Position numbers and translations under genes: made by a program. Below, one piece after another: positions 35,542 through 45,857 of a DNA stretch of 58,880 nt. Below the pieces are notes generated by a model, which saw only the letters and a list, made by a program, of their open reading frames with translations, made no database searches and was not told the DNA's origin. This DNA is from Marinitoga litoralis (GTDB taxonomy: Bacteria > Thermotogota > Thermotogae > Petrotogales > Petrotogaceae), in contig NZ_JAFBDI010000013.1 of NCBI RefSeq assembly GCF_016908145.1, positions 1 through 58,880 of the forward strand, given 5' to 3'. Position 1 is the stretch's first letter; each line of letters starts with the position of its first letter.

Positions 35542-36468
35542 TTATCGCCCCCTAATTGATATAAAAATTTCTTCCAGATTCGGCGTATGAGTATGTATTT
35601 TATTGATTTTTAATGGTTTTAAAATTTCCATTATTTCATATATTTCTATTGAATCATTGAAATATATTTCTATTTCTTTTTTATCTTCATTTAAAACATA
35701 TTTATTATTATACATACTAAGTTTACTTTTTACTAAATATAAATCATCAAAAGATATTATTAATTTTTTCTTTTGAAATTCTTTTTTTAATATATCTAAA
35801 TTCTTATCAATGATTATTTTTCCTTTATCTATAATTAAAATTCTATCAGCAACTTTTTCTGCAATATCTAATTGATGCGTTGTTATCAAAATTCCCTTAT
35901 TTTCATGTTTTAACTTTTTTATGTATTCAACTATAAATTGAGAAGCTTCATAATCAAGACCTAATGTAGGTTCGTCTAGAAGCAAAAGTTGAGGTTTGTG
36001 CGCAAGAGATGCTCCTAAAGCAACTTTTTGTTGCATCCCTCTACTAAGTCTTTCGGTTGGAATACCTATTTTGTCTTTTAAATTCAATTTTTCTGTTAAT
36101 TCATATGCAATTTTTTTTGCTTCTTTTTTCCCTATTCCACGTCTCATTGCAAAATATTCAATATTTTCTACTACATCTAATTTCCATAATATATTTCTAT
36201 TTCCTTCCAAAATAACCCCTAATTTTTTTGCTACTTTATGTGGCTCCTTTTTTGGGGAATAACCACATACATTTATTTCGCCTGATGTTGGAAGAAAAAG
36301 GCCACATATAGATTTAATTGTTGTTGTTTTACCTGCTCCATTAGGACCTAGAAAAGCTATTATTTCACCTTGATTAACTTCAAAAGAAATGTCCCTTACT
36401 GCTTCAATTGTTTTATTTTTATATTTATACATTTTTTTCAAATTTCTAACACTAAGTAAATTCACCAT
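35542..36468 (-). CDS. ABC-2 type exporter ATP-binding protein
   Basis: 308-residue ATPase of the DrrA/CcmA/NatA type. Walker A FLGPNGAGKTTTIKSI, signature LSRGMQQKVALGASLA, Walker B LLLLDEPTLGLDYEA, His switch ITTHQLDIAEK, plus a C-terminal extension of about 90 residues. The ATG follows GGGGGGAAGATA. It forms a two-gene exporter with the following permease. No regulator is adjacent. Confidence 0.92.
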   Translation of the reverse strand: MVNLLSVRNLKKMYKYKNKTIEAVRDISFEVNQGEIIAFLGPNGAGKTTTIKSICGLFLPTSGEINVCGYSPKKEPHKVAKKLGVILEGNRNILWKLDVVENIEYFAMRRGIGKKEAKKIAYELTEKLNLKDKIGIPTERLSRGMQQKVALGASLAHKPQLLLLDEPTLGLDYEASQFIVEYIKKLKHENKGILITTHQLDIAEKVADRILIIDKGKIIIDKNLDILKKEFQKKKLIISFDDLYLVKSKLSMYNNKYVLNEDKKEIEIYFNDSIEIYEIMEILKPLKINKIHTHTPNLEEIFISIRGR

Positions 36469-36670
36469 TATCTTCCCCCCAAAATAAATCTAAAACAAAA
36501 CATAATTAATTACTTCAAAATCAAATTTGTGAATTTATATTCAAGTTAGAATTAAAAAAATTTTTATTATTTCATATATTTATTTTAATAATATATAATT
36601 ATATATACAAAAAAATGTTAATTATATATTATATTTAATTTATTTTTTGTTAAAATAAAATAATTATAAA
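36469..36670. other. AT-rich intergenic region, nothing recognised
   Basis: About 200 bases of very AT-rich sequence between the ABC exporter operon and the ligA terminator. It must hold the exporter promoter (minus strand), but I could not pick a convincing one. The tract at 36600-36650 is rich in short AT repeats. Confidence 0.4.
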
Positions 36671-36695
36671 AAAAGAACGCAAGATGCGTTCTTTT
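36671..36695 (-). terminator. Terminator after ligA
   Basis: 11-bp stem AAAAGAACGCA/TGCGTTCTTTT with a 3-base loop, then TTTTTTTATAA on the minus strand (shared with the stem arm). It overlaps the ligA stop codon and closes the long leftward housekeeping run. Confidence 0.9.
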
Positions 36696-38691
36696 AGAGT
36701 TTATATTTATTAAAAAATTCTTCTTCAGTCATTATCGGTATGCCGAATTTTTTAGCTTTTTCAAGTTTGCTACCTGCATTTTTCCCAACAACTAATAGAT
36801 CTAATTTTTTTGTAACGGTATCTTTGAAAACTCCTCCATTTTTTTCAATTAATTCCTTTAATTTGCTCCTAGGCATTCTTTCTAATTCTCCAGTAGCACA
36901 TATAGACATTCCATTAAATATACCTTCAGAAGTCATATCCTCATTTTCTAATTTTACACCAGATTTTTTTAAATCTTCTATAATTTCCCTAACTCTATCA
37001 TTTTTAAAAAAGTCATATATTTGTTGAGCTATATCATTACCAATTCCTTCAATAGAAATTAAATCATCATATTCAGCATTCATTAAATTATTAATGGATT
37101 TAAATTTTTTAGCAAGGTCTTTCGCTATTTTTTTCCCAACATTTGGTATTCCTAAACCATATAATACCTTATCAAGACCTCTTTTCTTTGAATCTTCAAT
37201 CTGTTGAAGGATTTTGCTAATCATTTTAGGTCCAACACCATGACCTAAAGTTGCTAATTTAAAATGATCTAAACTATATAAATCGGATACTTTTTCTATT
37301 AATTTTGCTTCAACAATCCTATCAATTAATTTCGGTCCTAAACCTTGAATATTCATTGCATCCCTAGAAACCCATACTTCTAAATTTCTTTTTAGTTTTG
37401 CTTTACATAATGGATTTAAACACCTTATAGCTACTTCAGATGGATTTAATTTCCCAACTTCCCCTCCACATACAGGACATTTTTCTGGTTCTTTAACTGG
37501 AATTTCATCACCATTTCTTTTTTCTACAATAACATTAACAACTTGAGGTATTATACCCCCTGCTTTTTCTATTTTAACATAATCATTAATCCTAATATCT
37601 CTTTCTTTAATATATTCAAAATTATGTAAACTTGCTCTTTGAACTGTAGAGCCTTCTAAAAATACAGGTTCAAAAATTGCTACTGGTGTTATAATACCTG
37701 TACTCCCAACTTGAAAAATAATTTCTTTTACTTTAGTGATAGCTTGTTCTGCTGGAAATTTAAATGCTATAGCCCATCTCGGACTTCTAGCTGTATTTCC
37801 TAATAATCCTTGGTATTCAAAGGAATTTACCTTAACAACCATTCCATCAACATCATATTCTAATTTGCTTTTATTTTCAATCCAATATTTCCAATAATCA
37901 ATTATTTCTTCTACAGACGAAACTTTTTTTGTGTGAGGATTAATTTTAAACCCTAAATTTTTTAAAAATTCCAATGCTTCATATTGAGTATTTAAGTTAT
38001 AATTTTCTGGAGATAATATATAATATATAAAAGAATCTAAATGTCTTTTTGAAACTACTGATGTATCTAATAACTTTATTGTTCCTGCAGTTGAATTTCT
38101 AGGATTTGCAAAAACTGGAAGCCCTTCTTCTTCTCTTAATTCATTTATTTTCAAAAATTCTTTCTTAGGCATGAAAATTTCACCACGAACTTCAATATCT
38201 ATTTCATCCTTTAATCTTAAAGGAATACTTCTAATGGTTTTTACATTTTCAGTAACATCATCTCCAAATAAACCGTCACCTCTAGTAATTGCTTGAACTA
38301 ATAATCCTTTTTCATATCTTAAAGATATTGAAATACCATCAATTTTTAATTCGCATGTATATTCCACATTATCTATATTTAATAATTTAGATACTCTATT
38401 TGTAAATTCAATTATTTCTTCTTCGTTATATGTATTATCCAAACTCAACATAGGTGTTGTATGTTGAACTGTTCTAAACTCATCTAAAACTTTTCCTCCA
38501 ACCCTATAACTAGGTGAGTCTGGAGTCCTTAACTCAGGATATTTTTTTTCTAAATTAACAAGCTTATTAAATAATTTATCATAATCGGTATCGGAAATTA
38601 GTGGATTATTTAAAACATAATAGTGGTAATTATATTTTTCAATTAATTTTTTTAATTCATTATATTCTTTTTTTATGTTTTCTGGTATCAT
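36694..38691 (-). CDS. ligA: NAD-dependent DNA ligase
   Basis: Joins nicks in replication and repair using NAD+. 665 residues, full length. N-terminal domain Ia (YHYYVLNNPLISDTDYDKLF), adenylation lysine in CELKIDGISISLRY, GEIFMPKKEF, OB fold, zinc finger (CPVCGGE with CLNPLCKAKL), helix-hairpin-helix repeats (LGIPNVGKKIAKDLAKKF) and C-terminal BRCT (GMSICATGELERMPRSKLKE). The ATG of MIPENIK has GGAGGG just upstream; the ATG four codons earlier abuts the acpS stop without a ribosome site. mutS2 and mutS lie upstream on the same strand. Confidence 0.97.
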   Translation of the reverse strand: MIPENIKKEYNELKKLIEKYNYHYYVLNNPLISDTDYDKLFNKLVNLEKKYPELRTPDSPSYRVGGKVLDEFRTVQHTTPMLSLDNTYNEEEIIEFTNRVSKLLNIDNVEYTCELKIDGISISLRYEKGLLVQAITRGDGLFGDDVTENVKTIRSIPLRLKDEIDIEVRGEIFMPKKEFLKINELREEEGLPVFANPRNSTAGTIKLLDTSVVSKRHLDSFIYYILSPENYNLNTQYEALEFLKNLGFKINPHTKKVSSVEEIIDYWKYWIENKSKLEYDVDGMVVKVNSFEYQGLLGNTARSPRWAIAFKFPAEQAITKVKEIIFQVGSTGIITPVAIFEPVFLEGSTVQRASLHNFEYIKERDIRINDYVKIEKAGGIIPQVVNVIVEKRNGDEIPVKEPEKCPVCGGEVGKLNPSEVAIRCLNPLCKAKLKRNLEVWVSRDAMNIQGLGPKLIDRIVEAKLIEKVSDLYSLDHFKLATLGHGVGPKMISKILQQIEDSKKRGLDKVLYGLGIPNVGKKIAKDLAKKFKSINNLMNAEYDDLISIEGIGNDIAQQIYDFFKNDRVREIIEDLKKSGVKLENEDMTSEGIFNGMSICATGELERMPRSKLKELIEKNGGVFKDTVTKKLDLLVVGKNAGSKLEKAKKFGIPIMTEEEFFNKYKL

Positions 38692-38703
38692 ATAACCCTC
38701 CAT

Positions 38704-39057
38704 TTATATTATCTCTAATAATACAATTGATGTAGCATAATTTCTTTCATGAGAAATAGAAATATGTATTATATAATCTCCAAATTTTTCTTTTAAATAC
38801 TTCATTGTTTTTTCATCTAAATAAGGTTTTCCTTTATCATCATTTAATATAGTTATTTCTTTATATGGAATGAAAGTACCAAAAGCCTTTATCAAAGATT
38901 CTTTCACTGAAAATCTTCCAGCAATAAACTCCTTTTTTCTTTTTTCACCAGAAAATGCGTTTAATAATTCTAACTCTTTTTCACTTAAAACTTTTTTTTC
39001 TATCCCAAGATTAATTCTTTCTATTTCTATTATATCTATACCAATTCCTTTTATCAT
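38704..39057 (-). CDS. acpS: Holo-[acyl-carrier-protein] synthase
   Basis: Transfers phosphopantetheine from CoA to the serine of ACP. 117 residues with both family motifs: GIGIDIIEIERI at the N-terminus (Mg2+ Asp) and AGRFSVKESLIKAFG. Overlaps the FtsA-related gene by four bases (ATGA). Its presumed substrate is encoded at 34494-34733. Confidence 0.95.
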   Translation of the reverse strand: MIKGIGIDIIEIERINLGIEKKVLSEKELELLNAFSGEKRKKEFIAGRFSVKESLIKAFGTFIPYKEITILNDDKGKPYLDEKTMKYLKEKFGDYIIHISISHERNYATSIVLLEII

Positions 39058-41120
39058 TCAAATATCATCCTTATTTCATCGCCATTTTGAATTTTCTCAT
39101 TAAAACTAAATATTTCTTTTCCATTTATAAAAATCTTATATTTAGTAAAATTTGATATATCAAAATCAATGTGTAGAAATAAGTCTAATAGTTTTATATC
39201 TTTTTCATGTTTTTCAATACTTATTTGCATACCATCATATACTTTGTTATTTATATCAATTTTATTATTATTTTTATCCTTAACAACAATTTCTTCTACT
39301 GGAAGCTCTATTTTATTTCCATTAAGAGTAATATTTATGTGTTTTTCTGGTTTAATATCAACAAATTCGCTTATTTTAGGTAAATTAATACTTTTTGAAT
39401 ATAGTTTATCTCCATCAAATATTTCATCATTATCATTTAATATTTGGTCATCTCTTAAAAGTATATGCCCACTTGGTATTTCATATGAATTATTATTAAT
39501 TGAAAATCTCACTTGGGATGAATTTAAATTTAATGTGTTTACTGTTGGATTTTTCAATTCGATTTTATCTCCGTCATTTAATTCATCTTCAATAGAAACT
39601 TCTATTCCATTTTTAATAATTTTAGGGTATATCTCAACTTCTTTTTTATCAATATATATTTTATATGGTAAAATAATATCTTTCAAATAAAGCTTTTTAA
39701 CTTCTCCGTTTTTAGGCTTTCCAACTTCTATTATATCTCCAGGTTTTATTGGAGAATTTAATGATGCCATTTTACCGTTAATTTTTATTTGTGCTTCTTT
39801 TCCTTTTTCACCTGGAATAAATTTTAATTCACCATTTAATTCATATGATATTGCTGGTGCAGGTTTTCCAACTAAATCATTTATAGTAAATCCAGCTTGT
39901 AATAATGCTTGTATAGCAGATATATTTCCTCCTACTAACATCATATTAATAGGTTTATTATTTACCATAACTCTTGCAAACACATTTCCTTCATTTTTAT
40001 GAGCAACATATGCAATTCCTACAGGTGTAATGAACTCACTTCCTTCTAATGATTCATTTTCAAATTTCACATATTCTATATTTTTTATATCTTTTAATGT
40101 TATTCTATTTCTAGATAAATTCAATTTCAAAGCTAATTTATCAATAAACCCTGGAACCTTTGCACCGCCACCAACCACCATTACAGCTATAGGTGGTTTA
40201 CCATTTAATTCTAATATTTTTTCAGAGATTTTTGTTGTTATTTCTTCTATAATTGGATCAATAATTTTAATTATATCTTCTTTATCAATTTCATGTTCAA
40301 AATCTAATATATCCTTATATTTAATAATATTATTTCCTTCATCATTTAAAGACCTTTTTATTTTTTCAGCTATTTTAAAATCTACAAGTAACTCTTTTGA
40401 AATGGCTTCTGAAATTTCATCACCAGCCATAGGGACCATACCATAACCTATTATTGTTCCATCTTTTGAAATTGCAATATCACTTGTACCCGCTCCAACA
40501 TCAACCATTGCAATATTCAATGTTCTTAAATCTTCAGGAACTATTAAATTCATTGCAGCAATAGGTTCTAATGTAATATGAACAGGTTCTAATTCATTTA
40601 GTTCTAAAACTGCAAGCATAGCATCTACAACATTTTTTGGTAAAAAGGCTGCAATAACTTTAACTTTAGCAATATTCCCTTTATGACCTTCTAGTTTTTT
40701 TATCCATTCTCCATCTAATTCATAATATAATACTGAATATCCTACACAATAAAAATTATTTTCTATATCTAGATTTTCAACAGCTTTTTTTACTGCTTCT
40801 AATTCCAAAGATTTAACTAAATTAAAATCTATATATTTATCATTACTAATATCCTGTTCATATTCACCCACAGTTGTTATTAAAAATCTTCCAGCTAAAG
40901 CAACTGCAACATTTTTTATATCTTTATTTTTTTCTTTTAATTTTAATAATACTTTTTCAACACCTTTAGAAACCTTAGTAACATCATGTATTTGTCCATC
41001 AAGCATTGCTCTATTCTCATGCTCTTTTATAGCAAAATCTTTAATAATAATTTCAGAATCATTATTCATTTCAGAAATTAAACCAACAATAAATCTAGTC
41101 CCAATATCTAGTGCAAACAC
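39054..41120 (-). CDS. FtsA-related actin-like ATPase with C-terminal extension
   Basis: 688-residue protein. Residues 1-360 are an actin/Hsp70-like fold of the FtsA/PilM type: ALDIGTRFIVGLI (phosphate 1), IAMVDVGAGTSDIAISKDGT (phosphate 2), MVVGGGAKVPGFIDKLA (adenosine loop). Unlike classical FtsA (about 420 aa), it continues for over 300 residues in beta-rich repeats, including KINGKMASLNSPIKPGDIIE and two later NGD/DGD-type turns, suggestive of ThiS-like beta-grasp units. Start is GTG, five bases after GGAGGTG. Similar long FtsA-like proteins exist in Firmicutes. A role in division or envelope assembly is inferred only. It is not accompanied by ftsZ. Confidence 0.72.
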   Translation of the reverse strand: MFALDIGTRFIVGLISEMNNDSEIIIKDFAIKEHENRAMLDGQIHDVTKVSKGVEKVLLKLKEKNKDIKNVAVALAGRFLITTVGEYEQDISNDKYIDFNLVKSLELEAVKKAVENLDIENNFYCVGYSVLYYELDGEWIKKLEGHKGNIAKVKVIAAFLPKNVVDAMLAVLELNELEPVHITLEPIAAMNLIVPEDLRTLNIAMVDVGAGTSDIAISKDGTIIGYGMVPMAGDEISEAISKELLVDFKIAEKIKRSLNDEGNNIIKYKDILDFEHEIDKEDIIKIIDPIIEEITTKISEKILELNGKPPIAVMVVGGGAKVPGFIDKLALKLNLSRNRITLKDIKNIEYVKFENESLEGSEFITPVGIAYVAHKNEGNVFARVMVNNKPINMMLVGGNISAIQALLQAGFTINDLVGKPAPAISYELNGELKFIPGEKGKEAQIKINGKMASLNSPIKPGDIIEVGKPKNGEVKKLYLKDIILPYKIYIDKKEVEIYPKIIKNGIEVSIEDELNDGDKIELKNPTVNTLNLNSSQVRFSINNNSYEIPSGHILLRDDQILNDNDEIFDGDKLYSKSINLPKISEFVDIKPEKHINITLNGNKIELPVEEIVVKDKNNNKIDINNKVYDGMQISIEKHEKDIKLLDLFLHIDFDISNFTKYKIFINGKEIFSFNEKIQNGDEIRMIFE

Positions 41121-41122
41121 AA

Positions 41123-43435
41123 TTACACCTCCACAAAGGTAACACCAGTTCCCCCTTCATTATCATTTCCCAGTCTAAAAGATTTTATTCGCCTATTACT
41201 TCTCAAATACGCCCATATACCTAAAGCTAATTTTCCAGTTCCTTTACCATGAATTATATATCCCCCATCTAAATTTGAAGCTAGTAAATCTGAAATAAAC
41301 TTTTCAACTTCCGGCAATGCTTCTTCTACAGTCATTCCTCTAATGTCAATTTCATTTTTAACTTTTTTAACTACAGGAATATTATCATATTTTCTCGTAT
41401 TAATTTCCTCAATTTTTTTGTCAATTTTTATATCATCTATGGATACTTCTAATTCAAACGGTTTATCTAAAAATTTTACAAAAATTTTATCCCCACTAAT
41501 CTTTATTATTTTTGCTTTTTCTCCAGAAATAGAAACAACATCACCTTTTTTAATATTTTTATTTTTATTTGACTTTTTTTGTATTTTTAATGTTTGTAAT
41601 TCACTTTTTTTATTTTCAACTTTTTTCCCTAATTTTCTTATCTTTTCTACATCTTTTTCTTTCTTTAATATATTAATATAATTATCAATTTCTTTCTTTA
41701 GTTCTTTTAAATAATCATTATATTTTTTTATTTCTTTATCTAGCTTTTCAATTTCCTTTTTCTTTAATATATTTATTTTTTCCTCTAAATCTTTTTTCAA
41801 TGTTATTACTTCTTTACGCTTCTCTTTGTGGGCTTCTTTTTCCCTTTCCAATTCTTCATAAATTTGTGTTAGATTTTCTAATATTTTTTCATCATATACT
41901 TGTTCTTTGCTTAAAAAGTTATTAGCTTTTAATAATATATCTTTTGGAAGCCCCAACTTTTCAGCAATATCTAAAGCATGTGATGCACCTGGAACTCCAA
42001 CTAATAATTTATATGTAGGTGAAAGAGAATCTTTATCAAACCCCATTGAAGCTGATATTAAAAATTCATTTTCAATAGAAAAAGTTTTTACTGCAGATAA
42101 ATGTGAAGTTATAAAAAATGTTGATTTTATTTCAATTAATTTTTGTATTATTGCCAAAGCAAGAGCTGATCCTTCAATTGGATCTGTTCCAGTTCCTAAT
42201 TCGTCTATTAACACTAATGTTTTTTCATTGACATTATCAAGAATAAATTTAACATTTTTCAAATGAGCTGAAAAAGTACTTAATGTTTGTTCAATACTTT
42301 GTTCATCACCAATATCACTAAATATTTTTTCATAATAAGGTATTTTAGCATTAAAAGCAGGAATAGGAAGAACTGCATGAGAAAAAGCAACACTTATTCC
42401 TATAGATTTTAATACAACTGTTTTACCACCAGTATTAGGTCCTGTAATAATCATCCCTAATTTATTATCTGGTAATTTTAAATTTACAGGCACCACTTTT
42501 TCTTTTTCTATAAGTGGATGTCTAATTCCATCTAATAATAAAACCTTTTCATTTTTTGATGGTTTTAAAAAAATATAACTATTTTCTTTAGCGTATCTAA
42601 TTTTTGAAATTAATCCATCAATATATTCTATTATTTTAATATTCTTTTTTATATTATATAAATTTTTAGATGTTTCTAAAAAGATTTTTCCTAAAATTCT
42701 AGCAATTTCAGCTTTTTCTGATGCAATTAAATCGTTTAATTCAGAGTTTAATTTCCCAACTTCATATGGCTCTATATAAACAGAAACGCCAGTATCAGAA
42801 TATGCAATAACTGTTCCATTTATTTTATTTTTATGTTCAGATCTTATAACAATACAGTATCTATTATTTTTTAATGTTGGTTGATCTAAAGAAATATATT
42901 TTTTATATTTTGATATTATCTTTTTTAAAGTCGAATATAATGACTTTTTAGTATTATCTATCTTTCTTCTTAGTTGTCTTAAATTATCACTTGCAGAATC
43001 TTTTATTTCTCCATCTCTATCAATTGACTTATCAATTAATTTTATTAAATCATTAGTATCAGGAATAGAATAAACTATTCTTTCGATATTAGGAAAATCT
43101 TTTAAATAATTTTTATTTTCATTTATCAAATTAATTGATTGCGCTAAGAACTCAGAAATTCTCCTATATTCTATAGGAGATAAATAATTATTATTATCAA
43201 GTTTTTCAATTTCCAAATAAATATTTGGAATACCTCTTAAATCAAAATGACCATATTTTATTGAAAAATCATTATAATCATTTAATACGTTATATTCTTC
43301 TTCTAGCTTTTCAATATTTGCAATATATTCAAAATTATTTTTTATATATTGTTTTCCATATATTGAAAATGAATAATTAGCTATTTTATCTAAAATTTTA
43401 TCTATTTCTAGATCTTTATATGTTTTTTGATTCAT
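41123..43435 (-). CDS. mutS2: MutS2-type ATPase with Smr nuclease domain
   Basis: 770 residues. DNA-structure-binding ATPase that suppresses recombination and, in Firmicutes, also rescues collided ribosomes. Walker A ITGPNTGGKTVVLKS, Walker B VLIDELGTGTDPIEGSALAL, long coiled coil about 510-640 (Lys/Glu-rich), and C-terminal Smr domain with EIDIRGMTVEEALPEV and YIIHGKGTGKLALGI. It lacks the MutS mismatch-reading domain, as expected for MutS2. The ATG is 12 bases from the nearest GGAGGTG, which lies within the end of the preceding gene. Two short palindromes (43161-43179, 43211-43230) fall in its N-terminal coding part. Confidence 0.95.
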   Translation of the reverse strand: MNQKTYKDLEIDKILDKIANYSFSIYGKQYIKNNFEYIANIEKLEEEYNVLNDYNDFSIKYGHFDLRGIPNIYLEIEKLDNNNYLSPIEYRRISEFLAQSINLINENKNYLKDFPNIERIVYSIPDTNDLIKLIDKSIDRDGEIKDSASDNLRQLRRKIDNTKKSLYSTLKKIISKYKKYISLDQPTLKNNRYCIVIRSEHKNKINGTVIAYSDTGVSVYIEPYEVGKLNSELNDLIASEKAEIARILGKIFLETSKNLYNIKKNIKIIEYIDGLISKIRYAKENSYIFLKPSKNEKVLLLDGIRHPLIEKEKVVPVNLKLPDNKLGMIITGPNTGGKTVVLKSIGISVAFSHAVLPIPAFNAKIPYYEKIFSDIGDEQSIEQTLSTFSAHLKNVKFILDNVNEKTLVLIDELGTGTDPIEGSALALAIIQKLIEIKSTFFITSHLSAVKTFSIENEFLISASMGFDKDSLSPTYKLLVGVPGASHALDIAEKLGLPKDILLKANNFLSKEQVYDEKILENLTQIYEELEREKEAHKEKRKEVITLKKDLEEKINILKKKEIEKLDKEIKKYNDYLKELKKEIDNYINILKKEKDVEKIRKLGKKVENKKSELQTLKIQKKSNKNKNIKKGDVVSISGEKAKIIKISGDKIFVKFLDKPFELEVSIDDIKIDKKIEEINTRKYDNIPVVKKVKNEIDIRGMTVEEALPEVEKFISDLLASNLDGGYIIHGKGTGKLALGIWAYLRSNRRIKSFRLGNDNEGGTGVTFVEV

Positions 43436-43438
43436 TAA

Positions 43439-43993
43439 TTAAAAAAGCACCTCCACTCCCAGCGAAACAGGAATATAATTTACAGTAACCATATTATTAT
43501 CAGTTGTGAAATATCTTGATTCGTATCCAACATAAGCAAAAGTTTTTATTGAGGAAATATTATATGATATACCTAAATTAATGTTTATTGAAGTAGATAA
43601 GTTATTAAATTGATCTTCAGTGTGGATGCCACCTAATGCCATAACATTAAATTTTGTATTAAAAAGAAAATCTGTATTATATAGTGTGATAATACCTAAT
43701 TCATAACCAGTATTTTCAATATCAGCATTTAAATCAATCATACCTGTTTTATCTAAATTATCATATATAGTATAACCAAAATATGGTCCGAATAACATTT
43801 CAGGAGAATCTTCAGCTGGATACATTATTGCTATTTTTAAAGAGTAATAATCTGATTTAAAATCTTCATCCCAATTTAAATCTAATGATGTTGAGCTTGA
43901 TGTTACCCCGTATGATCCAAAAGTCATTAAATTAAAAGAAAATCCTGAAATAATAATTGTGATAAGCAAAGATAAAATTAATAATTTTTTCAT
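43439..43993 (-). CDS. Small secreted beta-rich envelope protein, unknown
   Basis: 184 residues. Signal peptide (KKLLILSLLITIIISGFSF) then alternating amphipathic strands: LKIAIMYP, LFGPYFGYTIYD, YELGIITLY, NINLGISYNISSI, TFAYVGYESRYF, ending VSLGVEVLF with a terminal Phe, as in small outer-membrane barrels. I do not recognise a family. It lies between dxs and mutS2 with short spacing, so it is co-transcribed with unrelated housekeeping genes. Confidence 0.65.
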   Translation of the reverse strand: MKKLLILSLLITIIISGFSFNLMTFGSYGVTSSSTSLDLNWDEDFKSDYYSLKIAIMYPAEDSPEMLFGPYFGYTIYDNLDKTGMIDLNADIENTGYELGIITLYNTDFLFNTKFNVMALGGIHTEDQFNNLSTSININLGISYNISSIKTFAYVGYESRYFTTDNNMVTVNYIPVSLGVEVLF

Positions 43994-44006
43994 AATTTAT
44001 CCCCTT

Positions 44007-45848
44007 TCATCTATTTTTAATTTTTGAATATGAATGTATTATTTCCTTTATTTTTGAAGGTTTAACCACATATTCATCCAATAACTCTTTTCTAGTTCCT
44101 TGAGGCACGAATTCATCTTCAACTCCAAATGTGTATAAATTACAATTTATATTATTTTTAATTATATATTCTTTTATTTCTTCATTAAAACCACCTTTTA
44201 AACTATTTTCTTCAACAGTAATTATATTTATTCCGTTTTTTATATAAATATCTAAAACGTGTCCATCTATATTTTTTATAGACCTTACACCAATTATTGT
44301 TGCATCTAATTCATTCCACAATTCTTTATACTCTTCTATTAATTGACCTACAACAAATATTACATTATTTAGATTATCTCTTTTTAATACTTTCCAAGAG
44401 TGATCAACTATACTTAAATTATTTAGAATATTGTCTATAGAAATTTTTTCTCCACCTCGCGGAAATCTAATAAATGTAGGTATATTAATATCCTTTTTTA
44501 TAGATGTATATATCATATTTGCAAGGTCTTGAGCATTTAATGGCGTTAGTACTTCTATATTTGGAATTAATCTCAAATAAGAAATATCAAAAACTCCGTG
44601 ATGTGTTGGGCCATCTTCTCCAACTATACCAGCCCTATCCAATAAGAATAATACTGGAATATTTTGTAATGCTATATCATGTATTATAGAATCAAAAGCC
44701 CTTTGCATAAACGATGAATATATATCAACAATTGCGAATGTTCCAGAAAGCCTAGTTGCACCTGAAGCAGTAACTATAGATGGTTCAGTTATCCCTAAAT
44801 CAATTACTTTATCTGGATAATTTTCTTTAAGAATATTTAATCCTGTACCTTCTTCCATAGCTGCTGTAAAAGAAATAAAATCTTCTTCATCAGCGACATG
44901 TTTTAGAGTATACCCTACAATTTTTGAATATGATACTTTTTCTGATTTTTTGTTGCTAACGCCATGAAACTTAGTTGGATTTTTTTCGGCAAAATCTAAA
45001 CCTTTACCTTTTATTGTTTTTAAGTGTAATATACATGGCCCATCTTTATAGCTTTTAATGAACTCTAAATATCTTTCTAATTCTTTTATATTATGTCCAT
45101 CAACTGGTCCATAATATTTGATACCCATATCTTCAAAAATGCTTAATGCATTATTATATACTGTATGTTTTATACCTTCTTTTACTTTTTTTAATGCATT
45201 TTCTATATCATGTCCGACTTCAGTGCTTTCTAAAGAACCTTTGATTTTCCCTTTAAATGAATAGTAATCATTTGAAATCCTTATTTTATTTAATAGTTTT
45301 GCAATTGCACCTACATTTGGAGAAATAGACATTTCGTTATTTAATAAAATTATTTTTATTCTCGAGTCAATAGATTTTAATTGATTTAATGATTCTAATA
45401 TCATTCCACTTGTCATTGCTCCATCTCCAAAAATGGCAATTATATTCTTTTCTTTATTTTGTTTTCTAAAACCTAACTCATATCCAATAGCTGCTGCTAC
45501 AGATGTTCCTGCGTGTCCAGCTCCAAAATAATCATATTTGCTTTCAAAAATATTTGTAAATCCACTTATACCATTTCTTTGTCTTAATGTTTTAAAGCTT
45601 TCCCATCGTCCTGTAAGTAACTTGTGAATATATGCTTGATGGCTAGTATCCCAAATAATTACATCTTCTTCAGGATCAAATACTCTATACATAGCTAGTG
45701 TCAATTCAACTGTTCCTAAATTAGAAGATAAATGACCTGTATTTTTAGTTACAGTGTCATATATATAATTTCGTATCTTATTAGCGAATCTTTCTAATTG
45801 TTCATAATTCATTTTCCGAATCGCATGATATAAAGGTTTTTCTTTCAT
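44007..45848 (-). CDS. dxs: 1-deoxy-D-xylulose-5-phosphate synthase
   Basis: First enzyme of the MEP isoprenoid pathway: pyruvate plus glyceraldehyde 3-phosphate, thiamine-diphosphate dependent. 613 residues. N-terminal SSNLGTVELTLAMYRVFDPE, TPP motif IIAIFGDGAMTSGMILESLN, YFGPVDG-like YYGPVDGHNIKEL, and the transketolase half with LLDRAGIVGEDGPTHHGVFD. ATG has GAGGTGATGAA upstream. It supplies precursors for uppS in this window. Confidence 0.95.
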   Translation of the reverse strand: MKEKPLYHAIRKMNYEQLERFANKIRNYIYDTVTKNTGHLSSNLGTVELTLAMYRVFDPEEDVIIWDTSHQAYIHKLLTGRWESFKTLRQRNGISGFTNIFESKYDYFGAGHAGTSVAAAIGYELGFRKQNKEKNIIAIFGDGAMTSGMILESLNQLKSIDSRIKIILLNNEMSISPNVGAIAKLLNKIRISNDYYSFKGKIKGSLESTEVGHDIENALKKVKEGIKHTVYNNALSIFEDMGIKYYGPVDGHNIKELERYLEFIKSYKDGPCILHLKTIKGKGLDFAEKNPTKFHGVSNKKSEKVSYSKIVGYTLKHVADEEDFISFTAAMEEGTGLNILKENYPDKVIDLGITEPSIVTASGATRLSGTFAIVDIYSSFMQRAFDSIIHDIALQNIPVLFLLDRAGIVGEDGPTHHGVFDISYLRLIPNIEVLTPLNAQDLANMIYTSIKKDINIPTFIRFPRGGEKISIDNILNNLSIVDHSWKVLKRDNLNNVIFVVGQLIEEYKELWNELDATIIGVRSIKNIDGHVLDIYIKNGINIITVEENSLKGGFNEEIKEYIIKNNINCNLYTFGVEDEFVPQGTRKELLDEYVVKPSKIKEIIHSYSKIKNR

Positions 45849-45857
45849 TTCATCACC

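Noticed and set aside
36600-36660. AT-rich tract upstream of the ABC exporter as a replication origin
   Set aside because: No DnaA boxes or origin genes nearby; plain AT-richness.
39169-39690. 173-codon plus-strand open frame opposite the FtsA-related gene
   Set aside because: Antisense shadow, hydrophobic and Ser-rich without a start signal.
43161-43230. Two short palindromes in mutS2 as regulatory elements
   Set aside because: 8- and 9-bp AT-rich repeats within coding sequence are expected by chance at this composition.
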